Assembly (NCBI GenBank): GCA_004352715.1
Contig: SCFE01000082.1
Location: 1,150,179 to 1,214,178, forward strand
Source of the DNA: Hofstenia miamia
Lineage: Eukaryota > Xenacoelomorpha > Acoela
Reading direction: 5' to 3'
DNA length: 64,000 nt
Positions 1-11,965 of the stretch are shown here, piece by piece (the first letter of the stretch is position 1; every line of letters starts with the position of its first letter). The position numbers and the translations under genes were made by a program. The notes beneath the pieces are model-generated. The model searched no databases, was not told where the DNA came from, and worked only from the letters and a program-made list of their open reading frames with translations.

Positions 1-616
1 ATTTTTAAATTTAGTTTCTGGAATCTCTCAATGATTTACTACAAATTGAATTGTTCTGCTTCAGTTTATTTATGGAACCTAGTAGTAATTTTTACAGAAG
101 CTGTTTATAATAATGAAAGTGTAATCTATAGGAGTTACACTTGAAATTTGCGAGCCCTCATACGAATCAAGCAACTTGAACACTTGTATTTTTCTAATGC
201 TGGAAGGGAAGCTCAAAACAACTTTGAAAGATTTTCGGTTGCAAAAAGACGTTCAAACACAAATGTCATACTAAAGGAGTAATTGTTTGGCTCTAGCGAA
301 AATTTTTTAAATATACGTATTTGTGTACTTATAAATTATTCAATCCTAACTGAGGTCAAATGCCACACCAATATGAAACATAATGATTGATTATGCTACT
401 CGCCTAGCTTTATGTAATTTACCTATCATAAAAAATATGCTAACTAAACAACTTGAAAGGTTCCCAATTTATATGGGCGGAAAAGCGAAAGCTGGTTACT
501 TATACAAAGAGTTGATATATAGAATATATCAAAATTGTGTTTTACTTGAAATTTGTTTATGATAGCTTGAAATTTGTGTATGTGCAATATCAAGTCTTTG
601 CATCGCCATGTGCATG
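1..616. other. AT-rich spacer, no gene seen
   Basis: I see no coding signal, RNA gene or organised repeat here. The short open frame near its end runs into a (TA)n array and has no recognisable domain. Confidence 0.5.
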
Positions 617-949
617 TATATATATATATATATATATATATTGGTGATTTGTAATAAAGTTTTCACATATATTGGTGCTTTGTAACGCTCACCACATATA
701 TTGGTGTCATGTAACCAAATGGTGTTTTGTACATAGGAAAAAAATTTATATTTTTTCATTTTTATTTTTCGTGATTTTTATTTATATTTGATAATACTTA
801 GTCTCTATTGATATATTGTTATCAATTTCGTTTGACCTTTATGTTTGCAAAGTGTAAAAAACTGTGCACTAATTCAATTATTTCTTTTAAAATAATTTCT
901 AAAAACTGANTACAAATCACCAATATATATATATATATATATATATATA
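617..949. mobile_element. (TA)n-bounded inverted-repeat element
   Basis: A (TA)12 array (617-640) and a second TA array (924-949) bracket a 283-bp core. The core starts with TTGGTGATTTGTA (641-653) and ends with its exact reverse complement (911-923), so the termini form a perfect 13-bp inverted repeat abutting TA on both sides. The left part holds four direct copies of TTGGTGNTTTGTAA-like sequence at about 641, 672, 701 and 719; the right end has one inverted copy. The rest is AT-rich and non-coding, with one ambiguous base at 910. This fits a non-autonomous element inserted into, or carrying, TA microsatellite sequence; microsatellite-targeting MITEs such as rice Micron are a known precedent. 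A chance product of TA-array expansion around an old hairpin is the alternative. Confidence 0.6.
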
Positions 950-3369
950 ATGTGCTTGCTTATATTAAATACACAATGCAAAAAACATTTACCGGCCTAT
1001 ATCAGCTCTTGCCTGCCAACTACCGGCCGGTTCCAACTCTGATCAAACCTCTATAACATAATTTTGAATACAATAATGTTTTATAAAATGTTAAGTTTTT
1101 CATCTGAATTTTCGTATATCTCACAACTTTTAGCATTAAATCTACAATGCAGATTTGTTACCATTGCGTTTATAAATTTTGTGCTCCCAATCCAAATTTA
1201 TTACAAGTAATGAATCCGATCAAATGTTTGGAAAATTAAATTTGAAAAAAATGTGATTACTCCAAACAGTCAGATCAAATTGCAGTAATCTTACCACTAT
1301 TATTGTTTTTCAATAGATTTATTAAGAATTATAATGGTTTTAAATTTCAAGATATATTTAAAAATAAACCTCCTAAAAAATAATTTTTGTTTATTTTTTC
1401 TGAATAAAGTCAAACGACATTTATTAAAAAAGGTCTCAAACCACCCCTATTAGTGATTTGCAAATGCAAACCAAGCTAATTAAGGATTTTAATAAGAATT
1501 TATCAAGTCAACTAAACGCAAACAATTTGCTCCTAAAGATTAATGAACTAAAATAATACAAAGTGTAGCGCATTTCGAAAGTGGACTCTGAAAATGTATC
1601 TCTAGTGTTAGCCTTAAAATTGTTAACAGATGAATGACCCCAACTCGATTGCGTTTATTAGCAATAAAATCCAACCCAAACCATTACTGACGTAAAGGTA
1701 AAGGCATAACCGCTAGCCATTTACTCACATAATTCGTTCATTTCGAAGTTCTTTGAAGATATCATTTGGGTATTACTATTTTGAAAGATATCACGACCTA
1801 TTTGCTAAGTAGCCTTTGTTTCTTGTCAACCGATTTCTGTGTCGCATGTAGGTCTTATCAAGTAAATCTGAAGATATATGGTTGTATTATAACTAAAAGT
1901 ACTCGCTAGAAATCGAATTGTTCTACTTTGAAATTATGAAGTTGCATTCAGAAGTTACACTTTATTCTAAGCTTGCATAGTAATTTAAATTTTTAAACAA
2001 ATTCCGTGTTCACTCTTGACGTATAACACAGAGTTACTTGTGGGCGGAAGAGTTTAGTAATATGTATGTATTTAGCATGTGTGGTTAAATTGTTTCTCAA
2101 ACTGCTAATTTTTTGAAAACTTAAACTGAGCTTACCCCAATTTGACTTGGGAGGGATTCAGTGAAAATTTTGGAGCTTCCTTAGTGAGACGTGGTGAGTT
2201 TTTTAAGTATTATATATCATTTTATGTATATTGTTTTTCAATCCGTCATATACATATAGTCTTCCTATCTTTCATATTTTTTCACACTAAGCATATTTGA
2301 AGCAAACAAGCAAATTATATTTGATCATTTGAGAATTAGGTCTACTAAATTCCAACATTTCCAACCATTAAAACCAATATTTAATTTATTTTAAAAATAT
2401 CCCAAAGTTTGGGAGAGAAAAAATTCCACTTCCAAGGCCTAAAAAAACTCTAAAGAAACCGGATTGAATAAAGTTAAGTCGGTAAGTGTTGCACTGGGCC
2501 TGAATTTTTCATAAAGATAAATGTAGCTAGAGTCTAAAATTTTGCTCCATTTTAAACTATGTTGGAAACATTTTCTTGTTTTCCATTAGACTGGTACCAG
2601 ACTAGGAAAATTTTTTACGGTTACTTTATAAACATTTTTCATAATATAGATATTTAAAATCTGAAGGCAACAGAGAAATAGTGGACTAGCTCCTCATGCA
2701 TTTGCGTTGTAAAATAGAACTTCTGACTCTTCACACAGCGCACCTCAATTCACCTTATCCTATCTGTGTTCTCTGAATCTGAGTCCAACAACAATACTAA
2801 TTGAGACTTCGGGTCCATAATGTGACTATCAAAGGCATCAGTTAAAATCATAATGAGTCTACAAAGTCTTAATAGTAATGTTCGGCAGTGTACCACTAGT
2901 AGTTCGAAATCGAAAAAACAGCGGCTTTGAATGTAAAACCACGGAGTTGATTTTTGGAAACATTACTTAATTGCTACATACAAAGAATAATTTTGTGTTT
3001 TTCGCATGGTGAAAAATTGCAATATATGAACCAATTTCAAATATGTTTAGAAATAGACAAATCTGTAAAAAGTATAATAGAATTTTGTCACTATAACATA
3101 TTTTTTCACAACGATTATTTGGTGAATTTATAAAGTGGAAGGTATTTTAGTGTCAGTTAGAAGATTTTTTCGAATGAAGATTAGAATATTTTCCATCTAA
3201 ATTTTGACATCGCGTTTCCCGCGGTTTTTATTATATTTTATCTGCAATTTTAGCATTATTTTATGATTAGCATACTTGGCAAAACGTTTTTGAGAATGAC
3301 AAATGTAAAAATCTGAACTTTTTAGGAATTTTTTATTAGCAGTTGAATTGTTGGTGAAAGCAGCAATAT
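950..3369. other. AT-rich spacer, no gene seen
   Basis: Long A/T runs and stop codons in all frames. A short open frame at 3197-3433 (minus) has no domain and overlaps the regulatory-like island that follows. Confidence 0.5.
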
Positions 3370-3600
3370 GAACGTACACTAGAAATAATTGCCACCAGCA
3401 GCTGTCGTCGTTGTCAATACGGTGGAATCGCATACAACTGTTATTGTTGTATCAGTCACTGCCAGGAATTTATTGAATTTATATCTCTGCTACTTTTTTA
3501 TTGACACGCGATTGTCAGTTTAGTAGTGGTCGCTGATTAACCATCTGTTTGCTAATGCGCTGCAGGCTTCTAGACACTCATTTAAGCTTGTTCGCTGTCC
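3370..3600. promoter_or_regulatory. Possible conserved non-coding island
   Basis: Base composition becomes mixed, with several CpGs, against the AT-rich background. Visible motifs include a CAGCTG E-box (3399-3404), TTGTCAAT- and CATTATG-like SOX/homeodomain-type words, and TTTATTGACAC. These are known classes of animal enhancer sites; function here is inference only. Confidence 0.2.
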
Positions 3601-5259
3601 ATTATGTCCTACCCACGGAAACCGTCCTCTAACACATTTTTAAATATTTCCAACTATTTCTTTTAATCCTAACACTCTCCTTATCAGAAAATTAACGTTA
3701 TTGCATGATAATAAATTTACTATAAAAATACGGAAGATTTGCGATTTATAGATTGCAAATTGAAACACAAAATATTAGGGGTTTTGCCAATTTAAATTGC
3801 GTAAAAAAATACTGGATTTCTCTATTAATTATTTTATAAACCGGGCTAATTAGTCGTGGTCACAAAATGCATTATTACTCGATATTAGGCTTAGTTTACA
3901 TGAATTATTCAATATATTTTGGTCTTTAGATTAGACTTGGACATTTGCCTTAAACTTAACTTACCCTTATTTATTGCAACTTTTTCACAACAGTTTAAGA
4001 AAACACACCCTTTTTATTGAAAAGAGTTTACAATCTATTTGTTATTATGAAGCATTTAAAAATTATTTTCCAGCTATATTTTCACGATTGAAATGCGATC
4101 GCTGAAAATGTGGCATTCCAACTGCGCGTCTTGCTGTGGTAACCATTTGTGTAACCGCTTAGCACAATGCGCTCAACTGTCCGAATGATTTATATTTTGT
4201 TGTTTGTCTACATAGTTTTTTTGCTGAAAGTATTATTAAATAACACCAGTGATTTGACTTTGAATAAGAAATAAGTGATTTTCCTCAGTCTCCTTGTAAG
4301 CTTTTTATTAACTAATATGTAGTAGCGGTTGTAAGATAAAGGTTTAAGTTAACTAAAATTTTATTTAGAACTGTAAAGTTACAGTGATGCATACATATAG
4401 ATAAAATGTACAATCAATAACAGGTACGTTTAACAAGCACTGATCTCATGAACTCCCTGACGAAGGATTTGTTGCAGGTTGCAGGGTAAATATAATGTGT
4501 AATTATTATTACTACCAATACAACAGCTTTCGGGGTTTCTGTAGTGGTGGACAGACTGAACAGTTGGTGAACCATGTACGGATGCGGACCTTAACCCCTA
4601 GAAGTATGGCAAATAAGGCCAGTTTGCAACTTTGAGTAAATGTTTACAGTAATTTATTGCATGTAAAGATTTACAAATTACTGAAACATTTACTAAAGGT
4701 TTTTGAAAATTACCATAAAACTGTCTATTTTACTAGACAATTGTAATTTATCAAGTGATTTCTGTGTATTTTCACTCCAATAAGATCTGGTTTGTCCAAG
4801 TCGCTATGAGCAATGATGTTCTTTTATTTATGACATATTTTAGCATATTCAAGGTGATAAATGTAAAATAATTTTTTTGTAAAATTAAAACAAACTAAAA
4901 TGCTAAGATCATGCTTTTAACTAAAAACATTTAAAAATGACGACTATTCAAAATGTCTGTCTTTTTTGCCAAATGTGATTATATTAGAACTGGAGTCAAT
5001 GATGAAAAAAGTTTTTATTGCAAAAATAATTCACCTTTTCGATACCATTACTCAGCGTTTCTTTTTATTAATTAGTTTGGAAAAGATAAACTTTTCTAAT
5101 TTAGTTTTTTAAAGTATGGATCGTATAGAAAGACGGTGAAGGATTCTTATTTAATCTTAACATAAATCATAGGAATAAATGATTCGCTTCATTGCCTTCA
5201 ATTTCGAAATTCTTTATTTTTTATTAATATCGCTTAAAAGTGTGATATTAAGTATCAGA
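3601..5259. other. Spacer, no gene seen
   Basis: AT-rich sequence without recognisable coding content. It contains one mixed-composition patch near 4.1 kb, listed separately. Confidence 0.45.
4080..4190. promoter_or_regulatory. Possible TEAD/Runx-type site cluster
   Basis: A CpG-containing patch holds CATTCCA (4114-4120, the TEAD/M-CAT core) and TGTGGTAACC (from about 4135, a Runx-type core) about 20 bp apart, followed by further mixed sequence. Both motifs are short and expected by chance, so only the local change in composition gives the call weight. Confidence 0.18.
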
Positions 5260-5520
5260 CGACATTCAAATTGTGATTCCACCCTTTTGCTCTTAAATTT
5301 TGCGCGTCGTTGCTTCGTAATAATTTATTGATATAAGTAATAATTACTTTCCGAAAATCACCCATCGTTTTTAATAAGTTTTGTTCCGCCGTTGCTCGCA
5401 ACTGCCCAGGCTGTCTTCCCTTAATTTCTAGCGCTTAAAATTAAATTATTCTGGATTTAAGGTAATCACGGTCTGGCGATTAATATTGCATTAAAAAATT
5501 TTGCAATCCATAATTTCCCA
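5260..5520. promoter_or_regulatory. Possible conserved non-coding island
   Basis: A 260-bp stretch of mixed composition with many CpGs (GCGCGTCGTTGC, CCGCCGTTGCTCGC) interleaved with TAAT/ATTA homeodomain cores, such as the GCGATTAATATTGC word near 5477. Reading frames are closed. The look is that of a developmental enhancer, but no comparison was possible. Confidence 0.22.
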
Positions 5521-5979
5521 CGTTTTGATAACAATGTTTTGATTTTTTTAGTTATGGAAATATCTTAGAAAGCAATAGATTATGTCAAAAAGCGCATTTT
5601 TGTATTAATGAAAAATTCAAAAGACTTGTATGTTGACAATTACTCAAAAAATAGATATACATGAATTTTATAAATTAGTAAATGTTTTTTTAGGGTTCTC
5701 CTAAAAAGTGCTGATCATTTTTTAATTTTCATACTAGAAGGCAATCATTTATACATTATTCTCACCTTCAATATTCATGTAGAAATATCGTATAAAGAGT
5801 ACTATTTTTCATAGGAATTGGGAATTCCTATAACTAAAAACAAACATTTAGCCTATTTTTACTATTATTAATATAATTCAATTATAAATGCCTCAATATT
5901 ATTATTTGGGCCATATTGCAACGCTACTGTAATTTATTTGATTAGAAATAGAATTGGCTTAGTATTGATATTTGTTCTC

Positions 5980-6170
5980 TCGATAAGCGTCGAGCATTTT
6001 TGCGGCTGAGTTTTGCTGCTTGTACTGTAAATCGTGATTCCAGTAGACTTTCGCGCTTACCCAAATTGAAGATTGAAAGTCTTTTTATAGATCTTGGTGA
6101 GCCATCAAAAATGCGGAGTGATATCTGCGATTTACTTGCTCTTTACCTGCGCAGCAACTAATATTCATTT
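5980..6170. promoter_or_regulatory. Possible conserved non-coding island
   Basis: Mixed-composition sequence with CpGs, a TTTTTATAGATC word resembling a posterior-Hox/MEF2-type site and GATAAGC (GATA-type). No open frame. Inference only. Confidence 0.18.
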
Positions 6171-9100
6171 TCATGTTTTTGAATTTTTTATTTGCATTGT
6201 CGCTTTTCATGGAAAACTAATCCAATCGAAGTTCTCATTGGGTCTCAATTTTGGAGCCAAAACCTAACATGAAAGTTCAGTTTTAATCTGACTCAGATCC
6301 TACGCGATCCGAAACAAAAAAACGACAGATCCGATTATCCCTAACCGGAATCGCATCGAGTGTGTGAACTCTACTTTGTGTCCACAAAAATATATTTAGG
6401 ACAGGTTTATTATTGTTTTCCAATTATTGTCAAAGTCATAGTTTAATTTTACAATTTTTATTACACTAAGAAGCCGAGGTTAAATTCGTCTTAATTATGT
6501 TGTAATAACTACTTTCTAAAATCATGAGAATGTGAAAGTTCTGACTCGAAAGAAAAAATCAACAGACCCAAACCTGACCCGGGTTTAAGACCTCGGGGTT
6601 GACATGACACACACATTATAGTATACAATACTAATTTGTTTATCTCTTTCGTTTGCAAACCAGTTCCCGCATTTAACTAAGATTACAGCGCCGAGCATTT
6701 TTATCAAAAGATCGTCATTATTTGTTGAAAACAGTATTTTATAACACGTTCTAGGCAATATCTAGTAATTTTGAAGTCGTCCTGATTTTATCATCGGGTC
6801 AAAACACCAAGTTTTTCGGTCAAAAAAATAATCGTCGTAATAATTATATTTTTATAGTCAGCTGTTATGACATTAACTGAATCTCACAATCAGTCTGTTT
6901 TATATTTTTGGATCAAGATTGTCACGCCCTTCAGTGCCTTGATTGACCTAGATTTTTATCCTTATGCGTAGATTTAAAACAGCATTGCAATTTGCATTAT
7001 TAGCCTTTTATTTTGATCCTACTACTATCGCTCTAATTTTGCAGCCTGAGTGAAGTGGTTTGCTGAAAATTCTTTTGTGAACCTTAGTGTATTTGATTAA
7101 ACACACTGCTGGCTTCCTACTAACGTATTCAGCCACTCTCAGATTTCTCCACAACATGAAACGGCGAACCGGATTTGGGAAATGTTTTCAAAGACATTTT
7201 AGTTGACAAATATTTTTATCTGTGTTCCTTTTTCCTTAGTGCATGACGCCACTGAAATGTTCCCTAATTTGTATTCCCACCTCATAATGCATAGTTAAAT
7301 ATGACTTAATTATAATGGCGACGCAATGTCTACATCGCCTATTTCGTTAATCATTTAGTGTGGTGTTTAAATTAGTAATTTACATTTCTTTTCGCGTTTA
7401 CTAATTTTGTAATCGTGGAAATAATATTGTGCATTTTCACAAATCCGCCAATAAATTATTATATACAAATCGTTGCTTACAACGTTTTCAATTGACTAAC
7501 GTTTACTTAGACAAATCTATTTTTTCACCGGATATCATTTTCTATATTTAACTTAGTTTAGAGACTATTTATAATCATCCAACCTTTGGTTTGCATTTTC
7601 ATTGGTCTGCCAGAGATTTCGCTTTGCAAATTCTATTTCATTGTCAGAGAGCCCAAAATTATGCTACTTAGACCCGGCGTATGCCCTGACATTAGTAAAC
7701 ACTATCACTCTTCAAAGTATAAACAATTCGTAGTATTTTACTAAAGATATTTACTCGTATTCATTGATTGATTGTTTTTCGATTAAAAATGATCCTGGAT
7801 ATTTATTTTAAATGAGAAAATGATAGTCGGACTCCTTTTTTTGACATTTGGCAGTTATGAAACTGCCTCGAACACGGATCTCACTCTGCTCTATGTGAAC
7901 TTACACAGTTTTCCCCCAAGTTTCCCTTATACTTTTAGAAAACAGCTTGTTATCTACATACGTTATTGATTGATAGGCATTTATAAACCAATGATTGCTA
8001 ATTTTATTCTGATAACTAAAGGACGGATTTGTGAAAGCTTAATTTGGTGATCGTTTGCAATGATTTAGTAACTTCTGCTATTTAGCTTCTGAACAATAAT
8101 GTTTTTGATAAATTGTTTATGTTTATAATGACGTATTATTTTATTTAATAAGTTTGCTGTCTCTCATTAGTTTTTATACGATTTAAAAAAAACTTTATGA
8201 ACACAATTTTCAATACTAGGGTCAAATTTAGGCACATTGAAGTTTTATTTCTAACTGTTCTGTAGGTATAATTGCCAACTCAAGTTAATACACCTTAAGC
8301 CAGTGCTGGAGTTGGGCCTAGAAGTCGGTCCCACAGACCCAAACCAAACAGTTTCTTCAAATCTTTGGACCCAGCACAATGCAAAGTCAAGTCAATCTCC
8401 ACTGCATGCCCAATTTCCTACACATTCAAATTGAACTTTATATAAAATATATAACATAAGACTATAAAAGTTAACTAGGAGGAAAATAAAACCTAAAATA
8501 GCCCATTACTTCTGATTAAAAGACACAATAATTTACTAACTTTCCTTTCGCTTTCAAAACTGAAAGCGATTAACTAGATATTTTCATTTATGAATGAAAT
8601 GCAGTCACTAAAATATTGAACCAATAATTTCACATTTTCTTACCCAAACTGCAAAAACGCGACACATATTGGTCAATGCTCAAATAAATTTGCCAGTGGA
8701 AATTAGAGATCTATGACATTACATATTTTCCTCACTATTCGATATAGAACCCATCGCGGCTTCTATTTGTCGGTCACGGTTGCTTTAGATCGATTTTTGG
8801 AATCAGTCTGAGATTAAATGTGCTAGAAACTTGCACATATTAATGAAGCTGAAAAGAGATATTACAAGCATATTTTATTATAGTTAGAAAATAATAGCAG
8901 GTATTAAATTTACTATGCCCCGTCCCGTGTTTTGTTATGTTATTCTTGTGACCCCATATGCAGTAACGGGCAAGTCAAAACCGAAGTAAAAGTGGGAAAT
9001 GACCCAAGTTCAATGAGCCGGCCCTGACATTTGTGTTTCTGACTGTATATATATTACGCCAAAGTTGCTACATCTCCAAATTTTATGTATTCCACTGAGG

Positions 9101-10272
9101 TATGAATACCTGGACTGAGAAGACAGGAAGGAAGAAACTGCGAAAACCTTTAAATTTATATAGGAGCATTACCGGTGTTACTAAGGATATGCTTATTTTT
9201 TATTTGTATAATATTGATCCTATTCAGGCATGCTATGCACTATTTGAAAACTTATTTCCTTCCTTACGTTTCGCCAGAAGGTAGGAAATCGTATTTTTGA
9301 AATCTAAAAATGCATTAGCAATGCATTAAGAACCCTTTCTAAATGCACCATGTTTTGCAATAAATTAATTATGAACCCCCCTCTTGAAATATAATTGACT
9401 GGACCTTTTATTTTCTGATTTGTGATTTTAGCACTTGTCGAGAGTAATCCGTTTACATAAAAAGCTTTCGGAACTTGCACCAATACCTTCGATTTTTCCG
9501 TTGTTGGCTTTTGTTATATAAAAGTTACAAAAATCTCCACTTACCTCTCGCTATCTTTGGTTTTGTTGGGTTAGAAAATCGACTCCTTGGTTATAGCAGT
9601 CAGAATTATTTTAAAACAGTCCATAAAAAGGGCAAATTTTTCATTGGAATGTGTTCCAAAATCTATTGTATTCTTTACTACTGCGGTTGTGATGCAATTA
9701 TCTTATTTTGATGTTGGGTTAAAACAGTTATGCCCCGCCCCGCCCCACCCCTCAGACATTGCGCCCTGCTCCATTTTCACGAGTTGACATCTGCCCCATA
9801 TTACCCCACGATTTATGTTCTACCGCCCCAAAATTTCCCCACACAAAAAATAGCATATACAATTTAAATTTTAATATTTTATGCAATATTTTTATGCAAG
9901 GCCTTTCAGTGTAATTTCAAAGTCTTTTGATGCCAAATTAGATCAAAAAGATCTTCGGGGTATTATTTAATAGAATCAAGTTTTACCAAGAGTTAAAAAT
10001 GCATGGTAATTGATTTTTCAAAATGCGACTGAATTTCGAAGCAAATCAAATAAGTTCAAGCAGAGAACCTGAATGTAAGAAAATTACATTTAATATCTAT
10101 AAAATTGGTAAATTTTTGGTTCCTTTATAGTCAACACAAAAGTGTTTTTGTTCCATTTTTGCCCCATGGGTAGCCACTTTAGAAAAGCTTGCCTCCCAAC
10201 CCCCCCCCATACCCGACCCACTTCAATCTCTGGTAAATATATTCCAGTTCATCAATAAGGTAGGAAGAATGT
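6171..10272. other. Spacer with scattered C-rich patches
   Basis: No gene recognised. Mixed-composition patches (about 6.65-7.48 kb) again contain homeodomain- and GATA-like words, without a coding frame. Short open frames at 9102-9284, 9475-9711 and 9587-9787 have no domains; the last two overlap in different frames beside C-rich repeat sequence. Confidence 0.45.
9725..10230. repeat. C-rich degenerate repeat blocks
   Basis: Two C-rich blocks stand out: GCCCCGCCCCGCCCC-type sequence at about 9731-9840 and CCATGGG...CCCAACCCCCCCCC at about 10160-10215. A weaker relative occurs near 8910-9005. They look like pieces of one old, decayed dispersed repeat, but a full unit could not be defined. Confidence 0.35.
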
Positions 10273-10683
10273 TTTCTTATTACCAATATTAATAAAGTTA
10301 AGATGCGTCTCGACTCTGTAGAACTTGTTTGAATGTAATTGGAATATTTCGATGATCACTTCTTGTATTTTTTATTTTCCCTAGGTATAAACATTTTCAT
10401 TTTAGTTTTATTAACTAATGCTTTTTGCAAGTAGTTTTTAAGCCCATTGTTTACTTTCTTATAATGANNNNNNNNNNNNNNNNNNNNNTTTCTTATTACC
10501 AATATTAATAAAGTTAAGATGCGTCTCGACTCTGTAGAACTTGTTTGAATGTAATTGGAATATTTCGATGATCACTTCTTGTATTTTTTATTTTCCCTAG
10601 GTATAAACATTTTCATTTTAGTTTTATTAACTAATGCTTTTTGCAAGTAGTTTTTAAGCCCATTGTTTACTTTCTTATAATGA
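10273..10683. repeat. 195-bp exact duplication flanking a gap
   Basis: The 195 bases at 10273-10467 are repeated identically at 10489-10683, separated only by 21 Ns (10468-10488). An exact copy on each side of a short gap is the signature of two overlapping contig ends that were scaffolded without being merged, rather than a biological duplication. Confidence 0.85.
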
Positions 10684-10724
10684 ACGTCAAGAATTTTCTA
10701 AACGTCATGTATAATTAATGACAT

Positions 10725-10990
10725 ATGCGTGTTTACCCGACATGTGTGTACATGCGTGACTGACGGCGTTTTTAATTAAGCACCCCTGTCTGTAAGACAA
10801 TGCATCACTGAGCGATTGAACACTGATAAGCGATTTATTATTTTCATCAATCAATAAGCGTCAGATTCGGCTATTAGCACCATCCTGCTAATTTGGCGGA
10901 TGCTGGTCCCAAAGGTGGCCTGCGACGACTGCCAGTTGCTCTTGCAGCACATCTTTTGTTGCGATGAACAAAGTTCATATCTTCAACTTT
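10725..10990. promoter_or_regulatory. Possible conserved non-coding island
   Basis: One of the least AT-rich stretches in the first 20 kb, with several CpGs and closed frames. It contains TTTTTAATTAAGC, ATCAATCAATAAGC and GCTAATTTGGCGG words (homeodomain/PBC-type cores). Could equally be old unique sequence; conservation was not testable. Confidence 0.22.
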
Positions 10991-11417
10991 AAGTGATTAC
11001 AGACAGAGTGTTCCACGTCCATTAGTTCTAACTTGAACAAGTTCTGTGTTATGTAGAGATATTTACACTTGTTTTCGTTAAATTTACCTGTATACATCTA
11101 ATTAATCTGAACGGGATACATGTTTGTTGGCCATTTTAATTATTATAAATTAGGCCCATTTTATGTTTAAGTTTTTGGTTTGCTTGACTAAGCTAATTAT
11201 GTGAGAAACTTATAACTAGACACTTCATTGAAAAACTGAAATTGACATTTAGAATAGTATATGATACTAATAAAAAATTATAAAATGTAAATTTAATTTT
11301 TCAACACATTGCTTTATAAATTATATTGCATTTACTGTATTTGAGTTAATTTTGAAATCTAAACCATTCTCTTACTTCTTCAACCCAAACTGGCAGTGAC
11401 CCGGGGCATGTCCATTA

Positions 11418-11861
11418 GAGTGGAGCGGTACTTTTCTTCACTTCTACTTCTAAGGCCACACTTTTTTATGTTTTTATGGAGTTGCCATATTATCAGTACC
11501 GGCTACCCCATATTTTTGCTTGCAAGGGAGAAAATGGCAAAATCTTCCAATTATCCCATGCTGTAAACCATTTGTAGCTCTTCAAAAAACTAAGAATACC
11601 CATATAAACTTTCCCGCGTTTTCTAAGTATTTAAATTTTCCATTAAATTTACTGTTGTAATAGTACTGTTTACACGTGATGCAATTTTAATAGGTAAATT
11701 TAATTTTCATATAAAATTCGAGGATATTTGGAGGATTTTGCCATTTTGCCCCTTGCAAGTAAAAATAAGGGGTAGCCGGTGCAGTTGAAAAGGCAACCAC
11801 ATGAAAAGTGTAATTTTAAAAGTAGATGCTGCTTTTTTAGAACCCCTTTTTCACTCCACCC
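11418..11861. mobile_element. MITE with about 130-bp terminal inverted repeats
   Basis: The left arm (about 11418-11551) and the reverse complement of the right arm (about 11728-11861) match along their length. Shared landmarks are GTGGAG at the ends, a CTACTT word, GTTGCC, ACCGGCTACCCC, CTTGCAAGGG and AAAATGGCAAAATC. Ends are GAGTGGAG / CTCCACCC, each flanked by TA (11416-11417 and 11862-11863), consistent with a TA target duplication as made by Tc1/mariner-type transposases. The arms have diverged by substitutions and small indels and the centre encodes nothing, so this is a non-autonomous, old foldback-type MITE. Confidence 0.8.
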
Positions 11862-11937
11862 TAATAATTATGTTTTTAAATCTAATAAAATATTTACAAG
11901 TAAATTGCTTTTGTGTCTTATGCTCACGAAAATAGTA

Positions 11938-11965
11938 TAGGGTGTCCCGTAAATGTTTGCCGTTG
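11938..11965 (+). mobile_element. Mariner-like terminal sequence, solitary
   Basis: TAGGGTGTCCCGTAAATG (from 11938) follows a TA and matches the GGGTGTCCC-type terminus common in mariner-like elements. I could not find the matching GGGACACCC end downstream, so only one terminus is claimed. Confidence 0.35.

Noticed and set aside
617-735. CRISPR-like array from the TTGGTG words at 29-31 bp spacing
   Set aside because: Spacing falls to about 18 bp at the last copy, the words diverge, and they form part of an inverted-repeat element.
9725-9840. CpG island promoter
   Set aside because: The segment is C-rich on one strand with few CpGs and looks like a decayed repeat; no downstream exon was found.
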